From: Muscardinus avellanarius
Taxonomy: Eukaryota > Chordata > Mammalia > Rodentia > Gliridae
NCBI GenBank assembly: GCA_963383645.1
Contig: OY726566.1
Span: forward strand, 91,820,029-91,884,028
Direction of reading: 5' to 3'
Length of the DNA: 64,000 nucleotides
Positions 21,927 to 33,480 of the stretch are shown here, in pieces. Below the pieces are notes generated by a model. The model made no database searches, was not told where the DNA came from, and was given only the letters and a program-made list of their open reading frames with translations. Positions within the stretch are counted from its first letter, which is position 1; every line of letters begins with the position of its first letter. Both the position numbers and the translations under genes were made by a program.

Positions 21927-24100
21927 TGATTAAGTTTAGTAGAAATTAATTCTTAAATACATAGATGGAAATATTAACTCCCAGGGCTGCTGGCCAGGCA
22001 GGCAAATTTCAGCATGGAAATGGGGTTCTCTGTGAATCCGGACTGCTGAACCTCCAAGTTGGAGGGGTGTTAGCCGGCGTGTCTCCCGGTCCTTCGGCCT
22101 GGGCATTCTGGGCCTGGAAACAGGAAATTGCTCCTTATTTCTCCCACAGTCATGCCTAGACCTTGGCGTTGCACTGGCCGTGGCCTGTGCTTAAAGGACA
22201 CCGTGTGGGCATCTATGCTTAGAACACAAGGACAGAGAACAAGGGGTTGAAAGAAGGGGGTCTTCCCTAATGGGCATGCGAGAAAAGTTAAGAAGGTTTA
22301 TGACTTGGAGGTCATGGGAGGGTCTTTGGTCATTAAAAATCATATCCAGAGACTTTGAAAAGGGAAGACTCTGTGTTTCCTAATCCTTGGCCTCATCCTC
22401 TTCCGAAATGCCTGCTGAAATGGGCAGACACATGTGGCTTGGAGGAACCTTTCAAACAGGAATCCTTTCAAAGTCAAGTTCTAGGATCCAGGGATGGACA
22501 CCACAATCTCATGGAAGTCTAAGAAGTTAGGTTGTGTCTCCTAAATGCTGAGGATAAGCCCCAAGATAGAAAGGCTGAGGTTATATTATGATTTCTCTTC
22601 TGTTACCAGCTACTAGGAACTGAGTCTGCCACCCCTTGGTCATCACTAAAGACCTGAACTCAACCCAAGCCACATCTGAAACTGAGTTTACCGCCGCTTT
22701 CTTCAGGAAGAGGGCTCAAGGACCAGATAGGATCCAGCAGGTGCAGGCTGGAGCGGAGGCCCCAGAACCTTTCTGGATTTATTTAGCAGCATAACCCATA
22801 AGTGGTCCTGTCCTACTTATCACTCCAGTGGCGGACTGCTGCCTGTGCAAAGAAGCTATGGCTCGGCCCTCCTGGGTCCAGGTTGAATTCTTGCCTTAGC
22901 TTCCTTTCACCTAGACTTCAAATGAATGATCCATTGGACACAATCTTTAGGAATTAAGTAATAGAGGCCCAAAGATGTTCTTTCTTCCTAAGAAACCAAA
23001 TTACATTGAGCAGTTGCCAAAGGAGACCAGTGGGGTTGTGTCTTGGTCAGTAAAGAACTCTGCTTGGATTATTTATTTCTACTAAGGTTCAGGAAAGGTT
23101 AGGATGGAAGAGGTAGGGAGCGGGACAGGAGTGGAAGGAGTTGGGAGTGGGAAGAAGGAAAGGAGAAGGAAAAAAAGGAGGAGAAGAATGCAATGGTGTA
23201 TGCTACCAATCCATTCTGTTTCTATTCCAGCAGGTAGCAAAGAGGATGCTGCCTATTACTTGAGACGTTTTTCACAATTACTCTGATTGATTCTGATCAG
23301 CTTCACACTGCACTTTATCTAACAGCCTGCTGTTTTCATGTCCATTAATGTCACCATTAAGGTCCAGCAGGCTTGGTGCAGGAAAGCACTCTGCTCTGTG
23401 CAGACTGGGTGGCTCCACCTGTGTGGCCCAGGGTAGAATGCTGGTAGGCAAGTCTAGACTGAAGCCCGAGAGGTGGGCCGGCTCTGCAGGCTGTCCCAGG
23501 AAGCTAAGACTTAGGCCTGGAAGGGTGCTGCAAGTGTGCACAGACCACGGGGCCTTTCTAATCCATATGAGAAGATGGCAATTTTGACTCAGCATCCTTT
23601 GGTCATACAACAAGTGCATGCACACACATCGTGGGCCAATGGGAAGGCAGGGGTTAGGAGAGGAAGAGCAAGCTGCCTTCGGTCATATTATGCTGAGCCA
23701 TGGGGAGAGAAAAAAATCAATCAAATACTCTAGAATCCAGCCTGGGCCTCTTTTATCTGGATCAGAGGCTGACACCATTTGGAAAATAGTCAAGGAAGAC
23801 GCTGCACAGATCTCAGAGCATGCTGCACGGAAGTGGCCACTAACAATTCCTCACTGCTGTACAGACCTGGACAACTAGCCCTAGGAGAGACCATTGGCTT
23901 AGCAAGCTAGTGTTATGTAGCCTTTGGACGTAGGTTAGGAAAATAAGAGATAAAGCATGGCTATGGGCTACGATAAGGAGAGGCCAGGAAGAATCTGCAT
24001 TTTGGAATCAGGTTGTCCTTGCTGAAGAGGACGATTGGCCGTGGCGTATGGGACAAGCTGCTTGCTTTGCACTTTTCTGAGGGGTCAGGGGGTAGACCAC

Positions 24101-24152
24101 CTCAATGGCAGGGCTGGCTGAAGCTTCTCAATGGCAGGGCTGGCTGAAGCTT
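24101..24152 (+). repeat. Perfect 26-bp tandem duplication
   Basis: The unit 24101-24126 (begins ctcaatggcagggctgg) is repeated exactly at 24127-24152, directly upstream of a SINE insertion site. Perfect identity suggests a recent event. Confidence 0.95.
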
Positions 24153-24174
24153 CTCAAGGTGAGGAGGGCTTTCT

Positions 24175-24191
24175 TTTCTTTTCTTTTCCTT

Positions 24192-24225
<34 letters not shown>

Positions 24226-24423
24226 GGATCTGGGGATGGAACCCGGGATCATTTAACCTCTGAGCTACAGCCCCTGCCCTATTTTTATTCTTTATTTTTT
24301 GAAACAGGGTCTCACTAAGTTACGGAGGGCTTCACTAAGTAGCTGAGGCTGTCCATGAACCTCAATCCTCTGGTCTCAGCCTCCCAAATGCTGGGATTAC
24401 AAGCGTGCGCCGCAACGCCCGGC
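24175..24423 (-). repeat. Recent B1-dID SINE with perfect 16-bp target site duplication
   Basis: Minus-orientation element: T-rich tail, ctggggatggaacccgggat, ggtctcactaagttacggag, and head caagcgtgcgccgcaacgcc. The flanks gtgaggagggctttct at 24159-24174 and 24424-24439 are identical, a target site duplication proving L1-type insertion. Intact CpGs near the head suggest a young copy. Confidence 0.95.
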
Positions 24424-25508
24424 GTGAGGAGGGCTTTCTGATAGCAGAAGCACCGCGGTGTCCCCACCAGCTCAGGGGCTTCCCGCACACCCGTCCATTA
24501 GTCTTCATAGCATGGCTGTAAAGTGGCTCTTGTCATGGCCACACAGAGCTCAGGAAGCTGAATGTCTATTGAGTCTGCGCACAGACGGGTTTTGGATTAA
24601 CCCGTCCCTTCCAGGCCGAGTCACAGACCTTTCCTTTCTGTTCATTCCCTCCTTCTTGGCAAAGACTATATAAAGAAGAAAAGAAGCATTTCGTGGAGAG
24701 AAGACCCTGCCAATCCCTCCAGGGGAGGGCCTTCTTCCCACAGACAAGATCTGGAAGGAGGCGGGCCCTCAAGGGGAGCTAGGCTTTGTAAAAGCTGAGC
24801 TTGTCACCCCCTATGTCAAGTCTTGGGTTACATGAGCCTGGCCCTGGTGATGCTGGTGACTATGCCTAAGAAGGTACCGTCTGGGCCAATCGATGCGGCT
24901 GGGTCTGCAAGGCGGGGAGGATCCCGTTACCCGCTGAGAATGAACTTATGCTTCTTTGCCTGGGCATGGAGCCAAGGGAGGGAGGGGGGACTGTGAAAGA
25001 GGGTGGGTACCTGCCATGCCTAGCCACTGGGGGGAACATTCCAGGCCTGGGACAGGAGACAGCTGTGCCGGGCTTACCGGGCTTATAGCTCTCTTTCACC
25101 TTCAGCTGTGTCAGAACAGGTATGCTCAGGCACCGGGGCCTGCCCTGAGAAGAAAGACTCAGGTCTCAGGGTCAAATAAACACCCAGCTTTGTTGAGCTC
25201 TCCTGGCTGTTAGAAAGGGCAGGCCTGTGGGCTGGGTATGGACCACAGAAGAAGGCAAGAGATGACCCTCCTCACCAGGCTGGGCTTGCAGCAGCACTTT
25301 GCTCTGTCGAGAGGGAGTAACAGCAGGGAGGGTTTAAATTACAGGAGCTTTTCTTAAGCATGTTCAGTCCCCAATGCTCCCATGACCTTGCTGGTACAAA
25401 GGCCCATTCAGCAGCAGGCCACCTGTTTTGCAGAGGGCCCCTGCTGAGGCTGCCCACTGTGTTTGCTCCCCTCTTCTTGTCTCTTTCTCTATTTAGCAGC
25501 CTGCCTCC

Positions 25509-25645
<137 letters not shown>

Positions 25646-26401
25646 TCCTTCTCTTCTTACCATGCTAACACCACCTTACTCCTCACAATCATTGAAAAAC
25701 ATGGCTAAACCAATTGAGAAAATAGGCTTAACTCAACACTCAAGGAACCTGTCTTTCTGTTCCCTGCCCTGGTCTTCCTGAAATGCTGGCTGTGCTGGGG
25801 CAGAGGGCACACCATAAGCAACAGAGTCACCTAGCAACACCTAGCACAGGTCTCGCCTTGAGGGAACCTAATGCGTGATAATTCTAGTACAGACCACAAC
25901 CCCGGGCCCGTCTCTGGATTAAAGGCCTACTTCCCAAGAAGCTGAAGGGCAGAGATGCTCTAACGTAGTCATAGACACAGACCCCCAAGCCTCCTCTAGT
26001 GGCTGGGGTGGAAGGAGCCTGGCAGGTCCCAGATCCATGTGCAGGTGTGGCATCACTGTTCCCACACTTGGTACTCACTCCCCTCCCGGCAAACAGGGCA
26101 GCTCCACCCAGGCATCCATGCACAGGCTGGCTCCCACCCTGACCCTTCCTGCTCCTAGCCTTATTTCTCTCCTGTCTGGTCCACTCTGTCATTGCCTAAA
26201 CCGGCCATGCATGTCCATGGTGCACCCACTGAAAATGGAGGGCAGGGCAGATCAGGAGAAGCAATGTCTGGAGAGCAGAAGAGATCTTTCTAGAAGAAGG
26301 AATCACTCTGTTTCTGGGTTACCTGAGTGTTCACAGGTGTCAGAGCTTTTAAAACTATAGGCTTAGTATCTATGCATCTTGTCCTGTGTAAATGCAAAAT
26401 C

Positions 26402-26440
26402 CTATCTTTCTTTCTTTCCTTCTTTCTTTCTTTCTTTCCT

Positions 26441-26476
<36 letters not shown>

Positions 26477-26686
26477 TCCTTCTTTCTTTCTTTCTTTTTC
26501 CTGTGGCACTGGGGGTGGAACCCAGGGGCTTTTCTACCTCCGGGCTATATTTTATTTGGAAACAGGGTCTCACTAAGTTGCTGAGAGCCTCACTCAGTAG
26601 CTGAGGCTGGCTTTGAACCTGTGCCATCCTCCTGTCTCAGCTTCTCAAGCACTGGGATTACAAGCGTGTGCCACCACACCTGGCTA
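26402..26686 (-). repeat. B1-dID SINE with TTTC microsatellite tail
   Basis: (TTTC)n of about 95 bases followed by ggcactgggggtggaaccca, gtctcactaagttgctgaga and head tacaagcgtgtgccaccaca. Imperfect flanks (aaatcctatcttt and aagtcctaccttt) look like an aged target site duplication. Confidence 0.9.
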
Positions 26687-26959
26687 AGTCCTACCTTTAT
26701 TAAATACATTTTAGAAGACCCAGGGACCTGCTCTTGTCCACCCATCTTGTGAGCCAGGGGTTCTCCTTGGCATTAACTCTGGGCATGTGGGGTGATGGGC
26801 TTCCTAAGTGTCCAGGGCTGGGAGCTCAGGAGCCGTATCCTCCCAGTGAAGTTAGGCCCCAAAACCAGCCTCTGCCCTCATCATGCCCTTTACTTTACCT
26901 GCAGGCTCAAGGTTACAGAGAACAAACTCGGACCTGTTAGAGCATCTGGGACTTTTATA

Positions 26960-27035
26960 ACAGACTTCATGACTTCACTGTATCCTCACTATGAGAAGGC
27001 ATTGTCCTCATTCTTTAAAAGGGAGGATGCCAACT
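26960..27035 (-). repeat. MIR remnant
   Basis: cactgtatcctcactatgag, then ttgtcctcattctttaaaag is the reversed MIR 3' core. Short and diverged. Confidence 0.5.
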
Positions 27036-27052
27036 TCCTGACATAGAGTTAT

Positions 27053-27676
27053 GATCAACCCTCATGATTTGTGGATTTCATATTTGCAAATTCAACTCAT
27101 TGCTAACATTTTTTTGTGGCCCTCAAATCAGGACTCCTGGCACTTTTGAGATCACTCATGGACACACCCCAAGTGGCATAAGAGTTGAGTCACTGCACAC
27201 GTTCCCATCTGAGACAGGGAAAGGTGGTGTTCTGCCTTCCCATTTCGGCAATGAACAAATATATCTTTTGAGGTCTATGTAGTGCCAACTTTTCCCAAGT
27301 CTTCTGCTTTTTGTTCGCTGTTTCAAATGGCCCAAATGTTGTGCTGAAATGCTGTCTAGAGTCCTGAGCACATGAAGGCCGTGGTGTGACTTTTGGAGAA
27401 AAAAATATGCGCTAGCTCAGCTTCCTTCAGCTATGAAGCCACAGTGCTGTTGGCCCCATTCAATGTTAATGAATTGATGGTGTATATTAAGTAAAGTGCC
27501 TTTAAGTGGAAACACACATAAAATAAGGTTATGTATTAATCCATTGATGGAAATGCTACGACTGGAGGTTCCTAGGAACCTGAACTTTTATCCCTTCTGG
27601 GAGCAGTGACTTGGTGTTTGCTAATTCTGTATTCCTGGACTTTATAGAACATAATTACTGCACACAATGAGCATAC
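27053..27676 (+). mobile_element. Internally deleted Tigger-like DNA transposon (Tigger3/4 type)
   Basis: Left end tcaaccctcatgatttgtgg and right end tttatagaacataattactg match a Tigger-family (pogo/Tc1-mariner) element as I remember it. Inside, atggcccaaatgttgtgctg onward is the decayed 5' end of the transposase frame, including a counterpart of 'SAVGxEFNVNESTIY' (ttcaatgttaatgaattgatgg). The frame has frameshifts and the rest of the transposase is absent, so it is a non-autonomous fossil. Confidence 0.75.
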
Positions 27677-29390
27677 ACTGTTCTTGACTAAAGCTACCCC
27701 ATTATTTTGCAAGGTGTAGGAACTAGACTACACCAATTACCATTTCAGTAATCTTCCCAAAGCCCCCGTCACTGTCCCAAGCTGGCTCCTACTGTGGCAC
27801 CCTGGGCAAGGAGAGCCCCTGCAGCATCAGCCCAGTGCCAGGTCCTGGATGAAGAGAACAAGGCGTGTATAGCTTTGCTTTCTCTGAGCCTGTGTTGCAG
27901 AAGGATTGGCATTGGCAAGGACACCTACACATAAGATATGCGACCTTCAGAATAAGGTGGGATGCCAGGCTGACGGAGGTGAATGGAATCCAGCAGGAGT
28001 GCCGGCCAGTTACAGGAAGGCAGCTCAGGGCTGTGATACCCTCAGGAAGAGAGGCATGCCGTTCGAGAGAAACCATCTGGAGAGTCATTGGGGCCAATCA
28101 CAGCCGAAGAGGCAGGATGCTCCTGAGTCTCAGCTCTTGTCGAGTTCTCTGCCCTGCCCATCTCATCTCCTGCTTCACAGCACTCTGAGACAACACGCAC
28201 TTTTATCCACACAGACCCCAGCAACCCAGTGAGGTGTGTGTGTGTGGGGGGATTGACATCACCGTATCCAATTCAGAGGAGATTGGGATGCTGAGGGATG
28301 CTGAATTTGAAGTTGGTGGCAGACTCCTACAGTTCAAGTCCATGGCGATTTCACTGTGCCGTGCTCATAGGAGAGCTGCTGACTCCCCGTGCAGGCTGCC
28401 AGCCTCCTTCACGTGTAGCCCGGGCTGCCTCTTGGCCTCAGACCACTCCTGTTTTCTGCCACTTGACAGGAGTCAGAATTATGGCACAGAAGGGGAAACT
28501 GAGACCACACTGGAAGTAGTATATGGTACCTTCTCCTCTCATTTCTGCTATTTCTCGGGGATGGAGGTAGAGCTCTCTTAGCCCCTCTGCAGTTTTCCCA
28601 GAGCCTCAGTGTCCTGACTGCTCCTGGCACACCGCATCATGTTGGCTGGGGCAGTATTGTGGCGGAGGCCACTGTTGACAGGGATCCTGCCTTTGGAGCC
28701 CACAGACATGAATGTCAGGGAAGAGGCGTGCTCTTCTTACGGCATGGTGCCTGCTCCATATTGGGAACTGCTGGGCCATCCTCGGCCAAGCACAAACACA
28801 GGTGGCCTCAAGATGCTCCAGCAAGGCAACGGGTTTGAAACACAATCTCTTCCCAAGAAAACTCACTGTGTAGAACAAAGAAACCCCCCTTTGGCCCTGC
28901 AGAGTGTCATCTAGGGAGCACTTCTGGGTTGAGGGGAGCAGGTGTGCATTCGGAGCACAGTCCTGCCATTTTCTTTCACAGGGCCGCTCCTGGGCCCTCC
29001 GGCTCTCTTTATCAGGTAGGTGCTCGGGTGCACACTGTCTGATCTGTCTCTGGGTTATGTACGTCTCCATGTGGCTCAATGGTTCTCTACTTCTTTCCAC
29101 CACAACATACCTGAAGGATTTCTGACTCTCCCTAGGATGCTTTTAACCCTCAGAATTTTAGGGACTGTCTCTCCTAATGGGGAGAGTGAGACAAGGAAGT
29201 GTCATTTCTTATAGTTGAGAATTACTGGTAAATGTCATTGGTCACATACAGTTCAGGGGTCTTAGTGGGAAAGTTAAGTCTTTTCTTCAATTTATAACAC
29301 TTGTGTCCAACCCAGAGAATGTAATTTCAGTATCATTGCCTTCTCCCCACTGCCAGAGAATAAAATGTAGCCAGCACAAAAGAAGGCAAT

Positions 29391-29470
29391 AGGGGTTGGG
29401 ATATAGGTCAGTGGTAGAACATTTACCCAGCATGCACAAGGCCTTGGATTCCATCCCCAGCACCTCAGAT
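29391..29470 (+). repeat. Stand-alone ID element
   Basis: ggggttgggatataggtcag, tggtagaacatttacccagc, atgcacaaggccttggattc, catccccagcacc is the classic rodent ID SINE, derived from tRNA-Ala with A- and B-box remnants. It has no B1 head, unlike the other SINEs here. It is not a functional tRNA. Confidence 0.88.
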
Positions 29471-30198
29471 AAAATGAGATGAAATTGTAGGTGATCTCAA
29501 TGTGGCTACTGAGACCTAATTAGTCTGACCATAAGAATGTTTGTTTGTTTATTTAATTTAAAAAGATGTACTTGGAGCAGGTGCCGATTCTTGGGCTGGG
29601 CTTCAATGCCCCAGTGACTCCAGGCCCAAGTGCCCCAGGAGCCAACTGGGGGGTGTTTCAACAGCAGGAGATGAGGAGTCCTCTGGTGCTACACCCAGGA
29701 GCTACACATTCAAGTACCAGAAAATCCCATGGAGATACCAAAGGGTGCGCCAAGTCGATGCTGGATCACCACTGGGTAGCACATGCCAAGCACGTAGGTT
29801 AGTGGCCCATGTGAACTTGAAAAAAATGCCCCATGCCCTTTTCCTGGGTTTCAGTCCTGGGAAGTCAATCTGTCGCCAGGTACCATCAGGAGAGGGAGGC
29901 CAGGACCGTATGTTCCTCTGGCCCTCCAGGGTGTAGCTACCTGGTGTGGCATCCACATTTTGACCTGCCATCATCCCCATGTTGTCATTTCCATATTTCT
30001 TATGGGATCTGGCGATTAGAGTGAAGACGGAAAAAAAATGGAGGGGAAACAATGTTTGCACAGGATGTAAGAACAGAAGAGTAAGAAAATAGGAGAGAAG
30101 AGAGGTCAAAGGGGAGGAGAGTAGTGCTAGCAAAAAAAAAAGAGGGAGAGAGAACTCCTGGGCAGAAGTGGGGGGCAGGAAGGGCCGGCGGTACTCAC

Positions 30199-30299
30199 GT
30201 GTTGTGAAGCACACACCAGCCACAGTGGGGATCGCCTGAGCCGAGGCACTCGCTGCAGCTCCGGTACTGACCGCAAGACTCCACGGGGACTCTGGTGAG
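30199..30299 (-). CDS. PLXNA4: PLXNA4 coding exon A: end of sema domain and first half of PSI1
   Basis: Plexin-A4 is a single-pass neuronal receptor for class 3 and class 6 semaphorins that works with neuropilins in axon guidance. On the minus strand this exon starts after a cttcctag acceptor and ends before a gtgagt donor. Its 101 bases read [12 protein letters not shown], then [17 protein letters not shown] and VLHN, plus two bases of a Thr codon. The cysteines in CGQY, SCSECL, PHCGWC mark the start of a PSI (plexin-semaphorin-integrin) domain directly after the sema propeller. The exon starts in phase 0 and ends in phase 2, and the next exon at 17811-17934 completes the codon. A 213-codon open frame overlapping it on the same strand is in another frame and is spurious. 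Assignment to PLXNA4 rather than A1/A2/A3 rests mainly on the downstream exons. Confidence 0.95.
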
Positions 30300-30619
30300 C
30301 TAGGAAGGCACGGGGAGAAAGTGGTCAAGATTCTGCAGAGCATCTGTCATCCGTCAGAAGAGATGCTATTCTGAACAGCACTGTGTCACCTGAAACACTG
30401 CAGCACAGAGTAGCTTAGAAACTCAGAACCCAAGGGCCCACGAGTGATCGTGTGGGTGTGGGATCAGCGGACACAACCATCTACTGTGTTCTTAAATATC
30501 TCCAGGAATACAGACTCTACAAAGTTCACAATAAATTGCTATAAAAGATATGTAATGCACTCTATATTTAAATTTCCCCACCCCCCAAAACAATTTTTCT
30601 GTGAACATTTAATTCACCC

Positions 30620-31220
30620 CATATTTGTTTCCTATCAGTGTAATAAACCTGAATATTTCTTGTTTCTCCATTTTTTGTTTCATCATTTTTCTGCTTTTAC
30701 TGGTACGTTGTAATTATGCACTATAGTGAGGTTCAAAGGGTCACACTTACACATTCACACAACATTTGGTGTGTTTCTCTCCAGTATCACACCACTCCCT
30801 CCTGCCTCCCCGGGATACATGTCATTGAGATTGATAGTGATACCTTCATATACACGGACACAGCATTATTTGAATGTCTTATTCATCAAACCTTTTCCGT
30901 CTCCCTTCTTTCCTCCTCCATTCCCCTTCTTCTATTCTACTGGTGTCTCTCCTCACTTATCTGGAATCCCTTTTGTTTCTGATTCTCTCTCTGGCTTCCA
31001 CATATAAGAGAAAACATCCGACCCTTGACTTTCTGAGACCGGCTGGTCTCACTTAGCCTACTATTTTCTAGTTCCATCTGTTTTCCCGCAAATGACCTAA
31101 TTTTGTTCTCCCTTGTGGCTGAGTAGAACACCATCATGTTTAGAGACCACATTTTCCGTATCCCCCCGTCTGTTGATGGACACCTGGGCTGGCTGCTCGG
31201 TCGGGCTCTTATGAATTGCT
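30620..31220 (-). mobile_element. Old L1 3' fragment, reverse orientation
   Basis: aggttcaaagggtcacactt, tctctctggcttccacatat, ctagttccatctgttttccc and ccccgtctgttgatggacac are the reverse complement of the L1 3' end (the counterpart of 'tccatcaacggatgaatgg'). Coding is lost. Confidence 0.75.
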
Positions 31221-31417
31221 TCTGCCCGTGGCACTGAAGGTGGCTCTCCCACGTCCACTCTGTCTTCCCCATACTGCTGGCGTACCGGCTACACAAACAC
31301 TTCGCCACAGTGCTTTCAAAGAGCAGCCTGGCTCTTTCTCCTCCTGACCTCACTCTTTTCCAACCCAAGGCTGCTCTTTCAACCTAAAATTGTTTATCAG
31401 CTTTTCACTGACAGTTC

Positions 31418-31610
31418 TTTTTTTTTTTTTTTTTTAATAATGGGGCTTGAACCCAGGGGCATTTTAACTCCAAGTTATAGCCCCAGCCCTATTGCTCTAT
31501 TTAAAAATTTTAAATTCTGAAACAGAGCCTCACTGAGTGTCTGAGGCTCGCCTCAAACCTGCGATCCTTCTGTCTCGGCCTCCCAAGTACTAGTATGGCA
31601 GGCATGTCAA
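31418..31610 (-). repeat. B1-dID SINE
   Basis: T-tail, aatggggcttgaacccaggg, acagagcctcactgagtgtc, cctgcgatccttctgtctcg, and a decayed head tggcaggcatg. Confidence 0.85.
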
Positions 31611-31834
31611 CAGCTTTCTAATGTAACATGTTCTGCCGCATGACGGTTTTGCTCAGCCCAGATGCATCCTTTCCTGCGTGCTCTTGAATATCTTGCCTCT
31701 CCGCTTTGACAGTCTCTTCTTTACAAAAAGTTGTCTCTGTATTTTTTTAAAATGATTCTTTGCCATTTGGGATACCTTTTAATCTCAGTAGAGGACTTCC
31801 TGCCTAGTCTTCCAGCTTGAGCTAGGGGAATTTT

Positions 31835-32029
31835 TTTTTTTTTTTTTTTTTTTTTGGTGGTACTGGGGATGGAACCCTTCTACCTCCGGGGTACACTCCC
31901 AGACCTATTTTATATTTTACTTGGAAACAGAGTCTCTTAAGCCAGCAAGACTGGCTTTGAACCTGTGCAATCCTCCTGTCTCTGCCTCCCAAGTGCGGGG
32001 ATTACGAGCGTGTGCCACCGTGCCCGGCT
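31835..32029 (-). repeat. B1-dID SINE, CTTAAGCCAGC subfamily, with 12-bp target site duplication
   Basis: T-tail, ggtggtactggggatggaac, agtctcttaagccagcaaga, ctggctttgaacctg, head gtgtgccaccgtgcccggc. taggggaatttt at 31823-31834 is repeated exactly at 32030-32041. Confidence 0.93.
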
Positions 32030-32276
32030 TAGGGGAATTTTCTGATGTGTCTGTCATTTATAGTCTCTCGTCATAGGACAATAGGCAGAGGAAGCTGTAA
32101 ACCACACTGGCTGAGCTGAGCCCTCTCTGCTCAGGAGCCAGTGCAGAAGCCTGAGTCCCCTGCTGCTACCGAGGGCATCTGTCTCTATAAAATCATGTCC
32201 ACTTGGCAGGGGCTACTTATAGCTCATACGCAGGCAAACTGGCACCAGAGCCTGCTCAATTAGTCTCGAAACTCTT

Positions 32277-32303
32277 TTGGAATTAATTAATAATTAATTC
32301 CAA
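32277..32303. other. Perfect palindrome of TAATTA homeodomain cores
   Basis: Arms ttggaattaatta and taattaattccaa, 13 bases each, are exact reverse complements around a single central A. Multiple overlapping TAATTA cores give ideal paired-class homeodomain dimer sites. The flanks (about 32205-32335) are repeat-free and lie between an old SINE and a younger one. Whether it is functional is inference. Confidence 0.6.
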
Positions 32304-32451
32304 GTCCCTCATGATCTCCTTTTCCTTAATTTTATTATTTTTCCTCCATCTGTGTGTATGTGCATGTGTACATGTAAACATATATAAATATATAGTTGTT
32401 ACTGTTATTCCCTAAAATACACATTGATCCTTCCCAGTGACCACCCTGCAT

Positions 32452-32453
32452 TT

Positions 32454-32505
<52 letters not shown>

Positions 32506-32704
32506 TTCCTTCTTTCTTTTTTTTCTTTTTTCTTTTTTTTGGTGGTAACCTTCCACCTCTGGGCTACACTCCCAGACCTATTTTTATACTTTTATTTGGA
32601 AACAGGGTCTCTTAAGCCAGCGCGGCTGGCTTCGAACCTGCGCGACCCTCCTGTCTCCGCCTCCCGAGAGCGGGGATTACAAGCGTGCGCCACCACACCC
32701 GGCT
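32452..32704 (-). repeat. Young B1-dID SINE, CTTAAGCCAGC subfamily, with TTTC tail
   Basis: The TTTC/T tail to about 32540, then gtctcttaagccagcgcggc, tggcttcgaacctgcgcgac and head gcgtgcgccaccacacccgg. It keeps many CpGs, the mark of a recent insertion. The flanks ccaccctgca-ttt (32441) and ccaccctgta-ttt (32705) are a target site duplication with one mismatch. Confidence 0.93.
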
Positions 32705-33199
32705 CCACCCTGTATTTCCAATTTCAACTTCTTCCAAGTTACCTTTTAGCCTCCTCCTTTCACTCCTACAGCTTTGCCCTAGCCTCGCTGGCTCTTTCTT
32801 ATTCTGTGTTGTTTGCACGTTTGCAATTGTCTCTTTCCTTTGGTTACTGCTCATGGAACCCGTGTGGTCCGGGTCTTCTCTCTGCCAACACATGACTTTA
32901 CTATCTTCATAGCTAAGCTTGACAACCAGTTCCTTACAAATTACCCCGCTGACTCCACATGCAGCCAGGAATTTACCCAATTCCTCTTGCTTCTTTAATT
33001 TCTTGCCCTTCTCTTGCTCCTTACGGAGCATGCTCGTGTATGCACATACCCAATACCCAGTGGTTTCCAGCCCAGAGGAGCCGGATTCCTAGGCATTCAC
33101 GAGTGGGAATCGGGTCTTTATACTATCTTCGCCATCCCTCCAAGCCTGTGAGAATTGGATTGTTGCTGTTTTAAGTTGTTTTGCACACTCACGATGCAT

Positions 33200-33480
33200 G
33201 TCCCATGTTTAAAAAGGAAATATATTATTCCTTAATAAATGCAGTTTGTTTAGTAGCCAGACTTTCAAAACATGATGCCGAGGGGGGAGAAATAATAAAA
33301 GGGGCCATGGATGGCGAGAGCTGGGAACCCCTCGTACATAATAATGTTTTCATACGCTCCAGCTTGCTTGTCTGGCACTCCATATTTTGCCTGGTCTTAA
33401 AAAGAAAACCATGGCTTGCTCAGTCAAAAGCATTTTCTTCTTCTAAACTTAATTAACATCCTCCCCAGTTTGTCCTATTG
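33200..33480. promoter_or_regulatory. Candidate conserved non-coding block
   Basis: Repeat-free sequence with attattccttaataaatgca, gaaataataaaaggggccat and gtacataataatgttttcat. No coding frame or repeat signature. The regulatory role is a guess from composition only. Confidence 0.25.

Noticed and set aside
29391..29470. Possible tRNA gene
   Set aside because: The A- and B-box-like segments belong to an ID SINE; there is no intact cloverleaf or anticodon stem.
29702..30343. 213-codon minus-strand open frame overlapping exon A
   Set aside because: It reads exon A in the wrong frame and runs through both splice sites; no domain is recognisable.
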